Below, piece by piece: positions 24,501 through 39,500 of a DNA stretch of 64,000 nucleotides. Source of the DNA: Membranipora membranacea. Taxonomy: Eukaryota; Bryozoa; Gymnolaemata; Cheilostomatida; Membraniporidae. Position numbers and translations under genes: made by a program. The notes below the pieces were generated by a model. That model saw only the letters and a program-made list of their open reading frames with translations, was not told the origin of the DNA and made no database searches. Location: positions 19,702,062-19,766,061 of the forward strand of contig OU612074.1 of NCBI GenBank assembly GCA_914767715.1, given 5' to 3'. Within the stretch, counting starts at the first letter, position 1; each line of letters opens with the position of its first letter.

Positions 24501-27500
24501 GCTAGTTATTATTTTATAAATCACCGAAAAATTGATACTTTGGGAAACTTTGTAGGCAGGCCACACCAATGTTTTGCTATGACACTTTCTTCCATTTATT
24601 CAAATCTATCAAGATTTCCATATTGAAGAGGTTGCCCAACCACTGAACCTAGAATAATATCATCTTTGCTTTGGTCTGTCACAAATTTAGAACGTATAGG
24701 AAATACCTAAGTATCGTATTATGGTTAGAGGCCACCGGGAAGATTGCTTGGCAACGCTTTGCAAGCTTATCACGAGAAAACGTCTTGGTGCTTGTGTTTC
24801 AACATTACTGTTGAATTTCCCAAAGAGCTTCATATTGAAAGTTTGGTAGAAAACTTAGAACATCCCAAAATTCCACAATTATTTGATAAATGAATAAATA
24901 CGGACTTGAGTACGATGCACAAAATACAAGTCAAAATATCGGAGTACATTGGGCATAAAATAGGATAAGTTGTTTTGATGGTTGGGGGAGGGATTGTTGT
25001 TGTTGTGATGTGATGTGTATGAGAGTGGGTAGGTGTTGAGTGGGAGGGACATAAGCGAAATCGAAAGCAGATATGGAGCAGTAGGGATTATACCAGAGAC
25101 TATGGATATATTATCTATAGTCTCTGATTATACTTTAAACCATTCAGATAATGATAGAATTCTGTCAATGGCTCAAATGATGACATTATTAAGTCCGAGC
25201 TTATCTAGGAGTGGTGAGGTGGCCCTGGAGTGGGTGGCGCTGTAACATGCTGAAGACGGCTGAGATCACATTTAGTTTTTCCTCCCTTTCAAAAAGTCTT
25301 GACAGGCGACAGTCATTCATTTGGATCATGGCCAATCAAGGGAACACTCTCTTTCATCTCTGCGGGAAAAGTTCAAGTAACTGGGTATTTTCAGATATAG
25401 GTAGGTTTATTATGGCGTTTCTTTCTTGAAGGTTAAAGATCTGTCTTTTGATCTCTCATATTTTAAGCGGTCAAACCCTGTTCAAGTCATTGTTAGTGGC
25501 ATTCGATTACCAATTGAGATGTCGTTGATAACAGAATTCCACTTCCGGAACCCCAGCAGAGTTAGAGAACTTTAACTATCCATATTCATTCTTGTGAGCA
25601 AGTAGTAGTTAGATCAAGCAAAGAGTTACTCTGGATAGAGACGATGACTACCGGTAGATTATATCTGATTGCGAGCGGATTTACGCTAAGAAAACTTCAG
25701 CTCAAGTGCCCTACTGTCTGTTTGTGTGATTATTGTCTGCTTACTTACTAGTACCATGAAATCTATATGTTCTCTAATCGATTGCTCTCTTTGATCAGAT
25801 GTTCAGATTAAGACGGGATTTGCGTGATTATCACTTTTCAATTTAGATTTTAGGCTCCAAACATGTTATCAACATTCAAACATCAGAATAACTGTGAGCC
25901 AATGAGCCATGTCACGGTTACTGGTTAGGCACGGCAGAGGAGTCTCAGGTTGGGAATTTGTCATAAGAAATCTTTGGGAGTCAACCTGACGCTGCATAGC
26001 TAGATCAAACATGATCCTATTTGCCTGCATTTAGGGTTAGATCAACAGCGGGCTCACCAGTAGAATGAGAATGACTGAACTGTGGGTAAATTGGATCAAA
26101 CTTGTTCTATTGTATAGCACACCTTCTGGCTGAGATATGTGTGAGAAAGAAAAGAAACTTGACTCACTGCCACCTTGGTGACACATCTCAAACCTTTTTT
26201 CCTACACACCTTGCCAGAAGATCTTATGGTAATTACATGTCTAACTAGCCGGCTATCCTCTGTGCTGGTTAGTCTTAAGTTGGCCGGTTATTCTAAATGT
26301 CACTGAGACTTTCAGGGTGGATCCTTGGCGGAGCACATATAATTTATGTTGTTAAAGTTGCCAAAGTCCTGTCAAGAATTGGGAAGTGATTAATCTGACG
26401 GTGAGTGTGTGATGGCTAAGGATAAGCCAAATCTTAGTTAAACCCCCCATTGTCTCTTTGTTACCACCAAAACATTCCCCACCAGAAGTACCGTTTTTTT
26501 TGTGTGTGGCTGTAAGCGATTTGATGCAATATAGAGGCTTGATAGGAAACTTGTTTTGAATGTAGTCTTCTGTTTTTTTATAGTATTGAGATAAATTGTT
26601 TCTCAGTATGTGGTCATCACCATGGCTCTTTTACAATCTGAACTCTCGCTGGACAAACAAGAGACTGGAAAACCTTTTTAATAACAGTTGCATTAATTTG
26701 CTTCATCCATGACAATGCCAATGGTTTTTTGCTATTTTCAGGAAGTTTAAGAATTAAATAATTATAACCAAAAAAATACAAGGCGTAGCTGCTTTCTGTT
26801 GGAAGAAATAAAAGTTATGAAGGAGAAGTTTGACGGCAAACTAATCTACCCTAGCTAGAGGAGTAAAGTAGTGTTGGTAGAAGTAAACATTCACCATTTC
26901 GTACATGCTTGAAATAACTAACATTTGGTGTCCCTCTTTTCTTTAGATGGACTTTGTCCTCAGCTAGCCACAAATCAGCGCTAGCTAACATAAAGTTACC
27001 AAAACTAGCTAAACTAAACTCTAGCTGATATTTTCTCCTCTAAGGTATCTGATAATGTAGGTCGCTGTAGTTAGCAGATTAGTCCTGAATCTAGACATAT
27101 GACAGTATTACCTAAGCTTACGCCCATTAAGTAAAGGTATAATGGTTAGATTTACCAGGTTAATACCAAAACATTTATAATAAGGTTATAAAGTTTTGTT
27201 TTGTCCATTGTGGAGTTTGCCCTTGCTGGTTGACCAGATCGGTCACCATTGTGAATCACCCTGAGCGCTTAAAATTATCACCTAGAGCTATCACTAATAA
27301 ACTTTTGACCCAAAAATGTTTCTTGTTTGAGAATTGCGACACTCGTTCTGAGGGTGGTCTGACAGTGTCTATGGAAGAGGCAGATTAATCACCAGGGATT
27401 GTAGTGTAGAGAGGAATTCAATAATAGAGGATTATATGAGGTGGACATTTTCAATTACGATTAGAATGAATACACTGACTGATGTACACTGTGCTGCGTA

Positions 27501-30500
27501 GCCAACCACAACTAGGAGAATAAAGTCTTAATTTCCTCCCCAGGTTTTCAGATTTAATCTCAACACATCTCTAGTTCTAGTCAAACAAGCTGAGAGTTAG
27601 CCCACGATGCATTTCATGATCTACATGGAATTCCCAATGTCTATCCTACCATGAGTGCGAAACTAACAATACAAGGCAGGGTTCATGTGCTGGCACGTGG
27701 ATCAGGCGATATTGAAAGTGACTAACTGGGGATAGTTTTCAAAAGACCTGCATACTTTGTATAACAGAACATATCGGATCTGAAGAGCTCTTGACAGCCA
27801 ATTTTCTGCTGTAGCGGTAGATAAACCTATAATCATGGCTGATGATTGAAAGGCAATCAACTCACAATGACTTATGGTCTAGAAGCACATTAAGCAAGGT
27901 TTGGCGATTATAGCGCCTCCAGACAGGAAAATTTTTTGATGAGATGCCATTGAAAGTAAAGTATGACAAGCAGACACTGGGCCAAACAAACTGAACTGAA
28001 AGAATGATGTCAAACCAACAGGAATCTAACCAACTTTCATAGATTATGACGAGAGAGGACAATGTTAACATTTCCTTTTCAACTTTAAATAGAAAATGAG
28101 GTTACAAAGACCTCATACAGTAGCCTACAATATACAAAACAGCGGTGGAGAAAACCCTAGTCTGAGAAAGCCTTTAGCACACAAAATCTCACCATGATAA
28201 TCAGCATAGAACTGCCGCTGTCTGTCCTGCTGGTGCACGTGTTGGATATGTGCCGGATGTCGATGTGAGAAGTATTCGTCTGATGAGTGGCTGAGTCTAT
28301 CCTCATCACTCCTAGTAGCACAGCCAGACGACGCAGAGGAGGGAGGTTTGAGCACCGAAGGTAGCGGCATCTTCTGATGTACACTTTTAGACTTTTTTAG
28401 CAGCTTTGAAGGTTTTTTTATTTTTTCAGATCGGTTGTAATAATCCAGTTTAGCCTCTTGTTCTGCAAAGTGGACTCCTTTGGGCCCTGCGGGCTGATGG
28501 CGCACCTCCGCACTGCCTAGCATGTTGTCAGCACCATGATATGAATCTAAGCTATGATTTTGTCGGCCATTTCTAAGTTTTGCAGGTGAATATGGCGGTG
28601 GTGGTAGATCTTCTGGGCTTGGGTCTCGTATCTCCCGAGAAAGTTTGTGACTGTGTCGCCTTATCAACTTCTTTAAGCCGTTTTCTTTACCAGCCCTGCT
28701 GCGATTCAGCAACCTTTTAGCACCAGAGTTTAATTCCTTTTTTCCCTCTTTTGAAGGTGAGGGTGGGTCATAGTAAACAGAAGATTTGTAGTCATTGCCA
28801 AACACATCATCGTCAGAGAAGACAGGCGGAGGTGACAAATAACTCTCTCTACTACTTTCAGATGTTGGCTGTCTAGTTGAAGACGAGGAGCGCTTGGAGC
28901 TCCCAAAGAACGGCATGGTCTCTAATCTTAACTCTCAGGCTAAGTTATATAAGACAATAGAGAGTTATCGGTGCAGCTGACTAGTTAAGAGTTTACTCCG
29001 ATGACTTCGCTGGTTCTTAGCTTGACTGAGCAGAGCTTGTGACCATAGATCCGTCGAAGAGCCGCTTGTGTCAGATGGGTATCATCACCAATACAATAAA
29101 ATTAGGTGTAAACAATATCCAAATTATGGCTATATCATAAGATCATCTTATTTCGAGGTGTTGATCGGTGACTAATAAACTTATGATGTTATTATGTCAC
29201 CACCAGTAAGGTGATGCCGTGACGTGACGCTACAGTGATGTCAGTTTATAAATCCAATCACTCGCAGATACAACAAACTTTAGTCCTATTCTTGACTCAG
29301 GTATAGTTCTGTATCAGCTGACGACTAATGGTGAGTTAGTGTGAGTCCCAAAGAGACAGCGTCGCTCACAGTTTAAGTGTCTTAGATGAGCTGATTCAAT
29401 CCGAGATAACTAAGTGTATAGTTGATTCAATCATGAATAATTGATACACTTGTCTATGGAGTATTCTGTAATAATTACAAGTGTCTATGGACGAGCATTC
29501 AGCTATAATAAGATGTTACTTTCTTACTTTCAACCACTCTCCAAGCTGAAGTGCGGGCTGCAGTAGTAATCCAAGCCGTCCAAATTGATGCCTCGCCACA
29601 ATAATGTTATATTGTATCTATTAAGGGCTGTCCTTTTTCTCTGCAGCTTTCAGTGACGCCGTGTGATTCGATGATGGCGTTAAGTAATCGGTAATTATCT
29701 CTACCTCAACAAGTGCAAGAGTAATTGAAGGTCACTTTGAATGAAGCTTCTGTCGATGTGTGACTTTCGACGATCACCTCCTTGTGGTAAATACTATGTA
29801 GGCACCTTCCGAGAATACGGCAGGCAGCTTATAGTCTTGGAGGTCAGAGAGGCAATAGACTGGAACCTCTGGTGAATAACAGAATCGCTCAAGCGTACCT
29901 AAGAGAGATGAATTACTATTTCCCAGCCGCAGGAACACAGATAGACACGTCTTCTCGCTTACAGAGAGGATGGAAAGATACACAGCGACAAAAGATGAAC
30001 CGATAAATCCAAAACGTTTTATATTTTTAGTGAAGAGGCAGTTTTTGATTAATGGCGTAAGATCTTAACTGAGTTTAATGTCACCACTAGTCACAGGTTA
30101 CACAAGAATGAAACTGTATACTCATTCTTGAGACATATGGTGCTAACATCCAACTTAAACTACCTGAGTTTAATCCAATAAAGTTTTATTTCCATTAGCA
30201 GTAGAATTAAAAGGTGAAACAAATCAAATTAACATTGGCAAATCATTGTAAATCAATAACGCTAGCATAACGTAAGGCATAACGTTAGTGTTTACTAAAG
30301 ACTCTCGTGTCGTGATACGTCAACAACCTCTACTTCAAGGTAAAGTCAGAAAACAGGTAGTTTTACTTTGTGAGTCAAACTCAGCTTTATGATTTAATAA
30401 CTGAGCTGTTGATGAAATTATTGGATTTATTTAATTTTAATCCCATCCGTTTATATTTTAGACACGCAAATTAGAAAGCTGTGAGAGAACTGCTGTGCTT

Positions 30501-33500
30501 TTATAACATTGAACTTTATTAATAGTACAAACACTTTCTGTTAGAAGCACGGCAGTACTTTTAACTTTGATATTTGATTGATATTTATAATAATAACCTA
30601 CTTGACACAGCATGAGAGAACTGTTATTTCAAGTCTCAAATGTTTAGTTGCATAATTAGATGTATTGTCTCGATCATGCAGTCATGCAGTCCAGTCTATA
30701 GTTCATACCGCAGGCCTTCTGGTCAATATTATTATTGTTTGTTAAGTTAATTTGTCTAAAACATCTCACATGTGCCACCAGAGCAGTCACAGACATGAAC
30801 AAAAGTACTCACTGAGGTCAACGAACCAATCAAACTAAGACATCCTCAAACTGGTAGCTAAGCAAGGTTTCACAAAATCACGCAGCTGCCTAATAATTAT
30901 TCAAAAGTGGTTAGTTTTGAGTCAAATTTGGGGCAATGATTTCAATAAGGATCTCCTTGCAATGCTGAACAACTCACAACAAAAGCTAATGATGGTTAAA
31001 AGCTCTCGATCTGGTTCGCATATGTAGATAAACGTGCATTCATATTACGATGTGAAACGAAATATGTGATACCATCATATTTGATAGATAACTATCCTTA
31101 ATACTAATTTGGGTAGCTGTCATGTATGGAGTGGGGCTGGTGTCAGTTTATCATTTTTTGATCAAAATACACAGAGTTTCCGCACTTTAAGAATTGTCTA
31201 CCCATTCAGAATGCTCCCCAGCATTGTAACAACTGCTTTCTTTGATTTCAGAGGGATAATCCTACTAATAGCCCCTCATTTATATCTTCTGGTTCATAGG
31301 TTTACTTCCAATTATTGATTCGAATAATCCTGCAAATTATGGTAACATATACATCACTCATTATTTTATTTATGTTAGTTTTACCAAATTGTTTAATTAA
31401 CAAATTAATCATTATACACCAATTATGAGGTAGTATTTGGTTAGAAAGCAGTTCTAGAGGATTTTATTTGGCAGCCGTTGCATGTAAATACTAGATTTGC
31501 ACACGTCTTAAACTTTAAACCCTATCAATCATTTCGTCAAAATCATTTAAGAAAGTTCAAAAAGTTAATAGAATTCATTAACCTACCATGGGAATTCGAT
31601 TGCGCTGCTTAAATACTAACTTATCAACCAATTTCGGAAATTTTTCAATCTTCAAGCCAAGATACCATGTACATAAAGTATATTGGTGACATACTTTTCA
31701 ATCTTCAAGCCAAGATACCATGTACATAAAGTATATTGGTGACATACTTTTCAATCTTCAAGCCAAGATACCATGTACATAAAGTATATTGGTGACATAC
31801 TTTTCAATCTTCAAGCCAAGATACCATGTACATAAAGTATATTGGTGACATACTTTTCAATCTTCAAGCCAAGATACCATGTACATAAAGTATATTGGTG
31901 ACATACTTTTCAATCTTCAAGCCTAGATACCATGTCATAAAGTATATTGGTGACATAATAAAACACTTAATGTTAGATATTAAATTACACAGAATAATAA
32001 AATAAGTTTATAGTTTGTTGAATAGGTCACTGGCAATTTTTTAGAACCTGCGTTCAAGTTCATTAAATGGGACAGTATTAAATATTAATGTATATCTTTT
32101 GCACAAGGCACGTACATACTTTTTAGTTTCAGGATGTTATTTAAATATTATTATAGATAATTGTTTGACTGTGCCAGAATTGGGAGATGAAAGGAAGAAG
32201 AAGATCCGTGTTTGAACCAGCACATTTCTTATGACATCTGTGATGGAGAGAAATGATGTCAGAAATCAAATAGCGCTTGTGGTGCATTAACTGCGCCACC
32301 AACCATCTCAGATCCCACTGAAATAAGATTCCAGCTCGTTTACTGTCGATTTCCCCTCCCCTTGTTAGGTAGCGGCAGGAGGAGTCAATGTTAGCCAGTG
32401 CTCAGTTTAGCTAGTTTGGGATTGACCTAATGTAGGCTAGCACTTAATTTTGGCTAGTTGAGGCGGGAGTCTATATAAAGAAAAGAGGGAGAGGGAGAGG
32501 AAATGTTGGCTAGCCTTAAAAATAAGCTATACAAAGTATGTGAGAAATGGCTATCTTTCTCTGTTGCGATTACTTCACCTTTCTAGGGTATATGAAACGC
32601 AGGACCCTTACGGTTAGTGGAATTGCCTTCTCCTACATATATGTACGTATTTTCTCAGGTTGAGTTATGTTTATGATACCAACGTTGGCCGATTAACTTG
32701 CACATGACATCATTCTATTGCCAGCATCACCTCATAGACAATTCCGTTAGTTATTGTTCTGATATTTTCTATTTGACCGGAAATGTGAGTCACATAGTTT
32801 ATTTTAGTAATGGTGGTATCAGTTTTTGGGATAGTAACTGGCTTCCATGTTGGATACAAAATGTATAATTGTTGGAATTGTTACAAGTCATAGACAGACA
32901 CCACCTAGAAGGCTGTTGGCTGGATCTTATTTCCGTTTCTTATTTGGCATTGCACAAAAAACTTGCATATCTCTGGGCTTGATTTGCACAAAGATATACA
33001 TGCCGTCTGCAACTTATGCCAATCACCTGATGAGAGAAAATTAGCCCAACATGGTTAATAGATGTATAATTATATCAGTGTTTTCATTTAGGAAATAATC
33101 TTTTATCAGCATGATTTGATACTATATCAGATTGGTTATTTGATGATTGGCTATATTTTTGGCCAATAGGCAAAGTTCTAGGTCTAACCTGTAAAATAGC
33201 TGCTAGCTTGGTTAACTGCCTAACACATACGAGAGAATGGGAATTGAAATTTGATCTAAATTTTGGTATTTATAGATCTTTTCAATCATGGAGTTTTCCT
33301 CTGAAAAAATAGTCATAACACAAAGCAAGTGATTGCCGGCTTTGGTTGCATTTGCTTTTGACTCTCTGACCGGTAATATATCCGTAGTTATACAATCTTT
33401 TTTTTATGACCAATCATGACAATGTAAAAAATACAATAGTGAGTTATTATTTAAAAACTATTCCTATTTTAACCTGCCATCCAGCTCCCTACTATTTAAC

Positions 33501-36500
33501 TAAATGGATTGAATGATTCGGATGAATTGAATCCAGCCGCAAATCAAACACAAGTTCGTAGCACCTTGTGATGCTCATCTCGGACTGAAACGCAACACTG
33601 GTATATATGGATGGACATCCGTTCAAAAGAAGATCTTTCATTTTGGTGGTCTCATAATCTCTCAGGTGTCAAGTGCCCATGAAGATTTCAATTTCACATC
33701 TCATGAAGTATCATTTATTTAATACCCAAAGATTTGCATCATCAATATTGTTACCAAACCTTTATCAGGAAAGCTTGACAATACATCTGAGATAAACTTG
33801 ATAATAATGGTTGTGTCATCTATATTTTTTTAAACTATACTGTTTGAATAATGGACTTGCTATCTTACACTGCGTATATCAGCACCAGTTATCTGCAATA
33901 AGGATAATTATTTCACACCCAAGGAGTGAATTTCAGTGCTCTGCCATTCATTTCACTGCACTAACTGAGAGAAAATTCCAATCAACAATTGCAAGCTTAG
34001 CTCAATACAAAAACCTACAGACCTATCTTTGTGAAAGGTTTGTGACCATAATTTCAATTTTAACATTGCGGAGGAAGATGATGAGAGGAAGGAGGGGACA
34101 GCGGTGAAAGGAGGAGGATTAAAGGAAGTGGTTGTTCCCCTTTTTTTCCCTATGTTTTTTGTGAAAATACTCAATTCCTTTTGTTTTAAGGTAAAAGACA
34201 TTTTGATCTTTTTCCTTGAGAATAACTGCTATTGTGACTCACCTAGGCCTATTGTGTGTCTCTTCTGCATCTCTGATACATTCTCCTGAGGGAACCAGCC
34301 CTCTTTGTCCCCTGTTTTACCTTCCCACATACCATCATCGCCAGCAGAGAGTACTACAAAATACAACAATAACACTCTATAAAATCATCATCTCCAACAG
34401 GCACTAACACAAAATACAACAATAACACTATAAAATCATCATCTCCAACAGACCAAACTACAAAAAAAAAAAAACTAGTCCTGTTTGCTATCTCGATTGT
34501 CTAAGTGCTCAGACAGCAGCAGTGCCAGTTAGTAGCATAACATTAACTCACAGTGCAGCCCTCCGAGCACTTAGACTGCTACCTCCATTTCCTACAGAAA
34601 ATACTATGAAAAACATTTGATGGCTAGCGGATCGGAAATCCATCAGGCCAGAGTTATCTACCCTTACCAACGAAACTGTGCTAAAGAAATGATTATAATA
34701 CATAGTGGTACAGCGCAAATAGCTGAGAATTCCTCTCCGATCGATGAAATAGCTGTTCTACAAGGATTTAACAACTACAAACGCAGAATAGCACATTGTG
34801 CTGTTGACTCCTTCAAGATTATCAAAAATATAGATATGGAAGACAATAACGTCATTTCAATCGAGCATTTGACTCTAGTGAAAACCGGTAACCACCATGG
34901 TACACTCAACAATCAACACAAACATCTATTTTGTACACAAAATTGAAACAAACAATATCGCGTCATAGACAACGCTACCCACCCAACGAGTAAAGAACAC
35001 TGCCAACCCGAGAGCTATTTGTATCAGTCTATCCAAGTCTTGATGTAACAACAGGCCACTATTGAGGGTTACTATGACGTGAATTCAAAGTGGGAGAAAT
35101 TAAAAAAGTGAGGCCAATATATGGGACATTGAGATTGTTGCGCCATAACTCTTCTAACTGACATAAGCTATTGACCTTAGCATAAAGATGTCACATCATC
35201 TACTTGGAATCAGAGGAGGATTTGTAGCTGATGATAGAGGGTTATAATGTCCCCTCATGGTGGAACTACAATTAAACAAAATGATGGTTTGTATATGGCT
35301 GGTTGTTTGCGGAACCTCATTAATGCTTTGAAGCCAATAGATCAATGGAATCTAAGGAGAAATCACATGATATCCGTCTTATGAAATATAGCCATGTAGC
35401 TAAAGCCAGACTAGCGCAATTAATAAATAAATCCTGCTTCCCATAATGCAAATCTATCGAGACTTAATGAATGGTTACTTTTGGTGAGGAATGAGAAAGC
35501 AGTTTTCCTTAAAAGCTAATAAAACTCAGACATCCTATTCAAATCCTGAAACTAGACTTCCACATGCATACATACATACATACATACTATGTCTTTAGTC
35601 TCGAACCAGGACGCATATTGCATATCACATAGCGGATATCACATAATGCAAAACAATAGCCGCCAAACTCTGAAACAAATTTGGGATTCCACAGACCTCT
35701 ACACACATAGATACTATGTATTTAGTCTCGAACCAGGACGCATAACGCATATATACAACTTAACACATATCACATAATACATATCACATAACGCATATTG
35801 CATAATGCACAAAAAACTTCAGTAGTCACAGCAAAACAAGCTCACAATCCCAGTAAACACACTGATATGATAGTGTCCGTACACACATGACCTCGTGGGT
35901 ACACGATATCCTATCACTGATACCAGCGTGGAGATAATCTATGAAGGATAACAGGCCCACAATAACAATCAGATAATACCAACATTAAGCGGATAAAGGT
36001 AGAGAATGTGTAAGAATATAATTGTTTGTTCGCCAGTGTAGTGACAGTAGCAAAAACCCACTTCTCAGCAAACATAATCCGATTTTAGTTTTATAACTAA
36101 ATCTTACATTATTATGGGATTGAATACCTTACAGAGAAAATCCTGTCAAGGTAGGAAAACTGAACCCAAGAATTCTAAACAAACAATTCTAAAAGTATCA
36201 ACACGGTTTTGAGTATGCACACCAGACAGCACTTGCCACACCAGACTGTTGTTAGAAACGTCAAACCAGAGTGTCATGGTGTCATTTATGCCACGCCAGG
36301 CGAATAAGGAAGCTTTCGATAGGATTGTCACTTTTCAATGCTTTTAAATGTCATTTTGTCTGTATCTCACAAAAACAGCTTAGGTCCTCAATAAGAATCA
36401 CTGGAAATGAAACTCAGGCTCCGCAGATTTTACAGTTTTATAAGAACCTTTGGGAAAGTCACATTTGCTACATAGAATCATGAACCTTGTCGTTGATCGC

Positions 36501-39500
36501 TTTTGTCAGTCTTACCTATCTTTTTTTTACCCAGAGTTCCCTTTTTTACTTTAAAAGCATACATGTTGAGCTTTAAATGTTATTAATCCTTTGTGATATC
36601 CCAAGTTGGCTGACAGCTAACCCATTGTAGTGTGCTTCTAGCCTTAAAAAGTATGTAATCCGCTGACTGATAAGACCTTGTCGCAGAGAAGTGATGTATG
36701 TTTATACACGTTCTGTGTTTGTATACGGAGGTTACAGATAAACAAATTTTCCTCTTTGGCAGCGTGTCGATAGTATATAAGTTTGTAATTTTGTCTATTA
36801 AGCAGCACACCTTTAGACCTACAAGGTTATTTTTAATCTTGGCCTCAGGTCAAACCTATTTCTCGATCCACGAAAGTGTTACCTCTTTGTATGCCCAACA
36901 AAATTGGCTAGTGTATATAAACTAAGGCTAATTAAGAGTAGCAGTAAATGAATCTGCTACTGTTATGGAAGCCTCCTTCTTAATAAAGTTAACAAGGTTA
37001 ATTATATATGCCTGCAGGTAATATGATGTAAACCAATTAAGAAAATTTGATGTGAAAAGGGTAGACACAGTGAAACAATCTACCCCGTGGGGGGACTGAA
37101 CTCAGTTTGTCTGTTGAAATTCAACAAATTCAAGCAACCTCAAGGGGTAAGATATGAGAAACCCAGCCTGTTTCTAACCCAAGCTGTCGAGAACTAAGAA
37201 TAACCAGTCTGATCGGAATCTCAAGCAGTTACAGCAATGTTCAGACCTTCACTCTTGGTCCACGCCATAGCTGTCTTTAGAGGTTTGTTACGGAAGATCA
37301 ATCGCCAGCAAAATTGGTTTAATATTGGTATACCCTCTCCCCCCCTCCTCACCAACATTAGTGAGGATATGATTTGAAACATTGGTAGACCCTCCTTTCA
37401 AACCATCAAACAATGATACATAACATACCGTAGGCACTCTTGCGTTTGTTCTTCTTTTTAAACATGCTAATCCAGTAAGGAGATTATGTTAATCCAGAAC
37501 TATACAAATAGCTATCGGGACCTCAGCTTCTTATGTAGTTCCTGAGATAATCCCACAAGAATAGATCAGATTATCCAACAGAACAGGTTCTTTGGTCCGG
37601 GGATAACAGTCAGTTATAGCACCCTATGCTTTTGAGGATCTCCAATGAGCTGCAGTCAGAATCTCTCACCAGAACCGAATCTTCTTAGGTGCACTTTCTC
37701 AGTCCTCAATGTGATAATTAGTGACTAAGGGCACCTGTTACGCGCTGTCGATGCTGTTATCTTGTTAACAGTGCGGTGTTACAGTGTTATACCACATATG
37801 ACTAATTGTTAGATAGTGGATGACAAGCCGCCGATCTCACTGCTACTTCTTCGTTATGACCGATTATCTCAGACTTATTATCCTGCTACAGCGAGTGTCG
37901 AGTATTCCCAGCGGTGATGGTTTAGCTGTTAACTCTAGTATCACAAGCTAATTATACAGACAAGATTGTCACCTTATTTTTGCCTGCAGGCCACTTTGCC
38001 AGACTTAGAACGGCACAGTCAGTATTCACCACCGCGCACAATGCAGGGTTTTATTTTGCTAGCTCACTGCTTAGTTGTGGATGGATCGAATGTGTCATGT
38101 ATGACCCCCTGTCAGATTGATGATAAAGTATTATCAGAGATCAGTTGATGGGGGAACAATAGCTTCTCGGATAAGATGTCCTTGTTCTACACAAATAGCC
38201 TTAGGTCGCTAGATTTTATCCCTCAAATCCTGTCAGGTTCTCTTAATACCCCATATAATACCAATCAAGTAATTGGTAAATAGTGAGGCTATCATGATGG
38301 CTTGATATCGTTGAACCCTTGTGGGGTTATCATCGTTTTATGGGATATATATAGTAGCATCATTGGCATGATGGTAAACCAGCAAAATAACTTGGGTTGT
38401 GTCATCATAATTTTATTAAGATGGAAAGCAAAATGATTTCCATCTGGCATTATAATAAAATCATCCCCTAGCAATATTTGTAGTCTGAAAACAACAAATT
38501 TGACTATGTTTGTCCATAGAGCATGCACCTGCTAACAGATTTCAGTGTTCGCTAGAATGCGTCACGTCATGGAGGCCATATAGTTCCTGGCTCAAGCTCA
38601 AGAAGTTTGAAAAGAGGCATAGAATAATGAGCGTTGATGGAGGAAAGTCTCGACGCAAACTTGTGAAAGTTGCATTGTCATGACACATGTCAATGTTTAT
38701 AGTGATAAGGGGTATCTCTACAGTTAAGTGGGCGAACAAGGATATTTACAAGCTGCCCCAACAACATCCAATGGGCTTCCAGCTTGCCCAACGGTTATGT
38801 GTTATCTGCAAAACATACCACATAATCTTCATAATGCAGCCTGATTAAACTGACGATCAGATTGCGCAACCTTACAGGTACAAGGAAGAAATTAAGTCTT
38901 AGGTTACCACACGCTGACCCTATCAATAAAATGTTTACTTAGGGTAATTATCATCACATTATTATAATACTGGCTTGTATCAGGTAGGAGGCGTGCTTTT
39001 TTATCACTGCTCTTTCTATTGTCAATTGTTTATCTGCTACCCTCAGAATATCAATCAGCTGATGCTGGCTTTTCACTCAGAAATAACTGGTATCTCTAGA
39101 AGAGGCGATACACCCAATGTATGCCGATAACATCGTCTCAGTCGATCCATGACCAGTACCTTACAGGGATACACAATGAGTCAGAGATAAGATAACGCTC
39201 AACAGAAGTTTTCCGCAGTCAGAATCAGGAGCAAATGTAAAACTGTTTGAGAGAAAACGGAAAACCGATATAAGGGACCAACCACTGTTCAACAGTCAAG
39301 TGTTTAATTATGTGATTGGCTATGGTGGTCTCTGATAGTCAGCAGTGGCAGTTGTCTGATGTTCAATGCTGAATCGCTCCTGAGCTAACGAATAATAGGC
39401 CGTCGAGCAAGGGGCAAAAGTCTGGGGGGGCTCAGACTACATTAAACAAGGAATAAATTCTAAACTGTCAGAAAAGCATTTAGCAACAAAACATTTTCTA

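Larger units (their letters stand above)
34354..37428 (-). other. SHANK intron 10, proximal part
   Basis: Holds a 53-bp-step duplication touching the exon 11 acceptor (34356-34450), a TA-type MITE (34499-34576), and a partial duplication at 35586-35765. An open frame at 34617-34946 on the plus strand is not recognisable and lacks support. Confidence 0.6.

Noticed and set aside
25094-25127. Hairpin AGAGACTAT...ATAGTCTCT as a regulatory RNA
   Set aside because: A short single palindrome with no second copy and no transcript context.
25180-25244. Acceptor at 25244 on the minus strand opening APPTPGPPHHS then a stop, as an alternative last SHANK exon
   Set aside because: The frame is only 11 codons and no AATAAA lies close behind; splice-like sites of this quality are common in introns.
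28945-28952. TATATAA as the TATA box of exon B
   Set aside because: It lies only about 30 nt before the ATG, which would leave no 5'UTR.
34617-34946. 109-codon plus-strand frame in intron 10
   Set aside because: No recognisable product, no splice or promoter support, and codon use like the AT-rich background; long enough to occur by chance in 64 kb.
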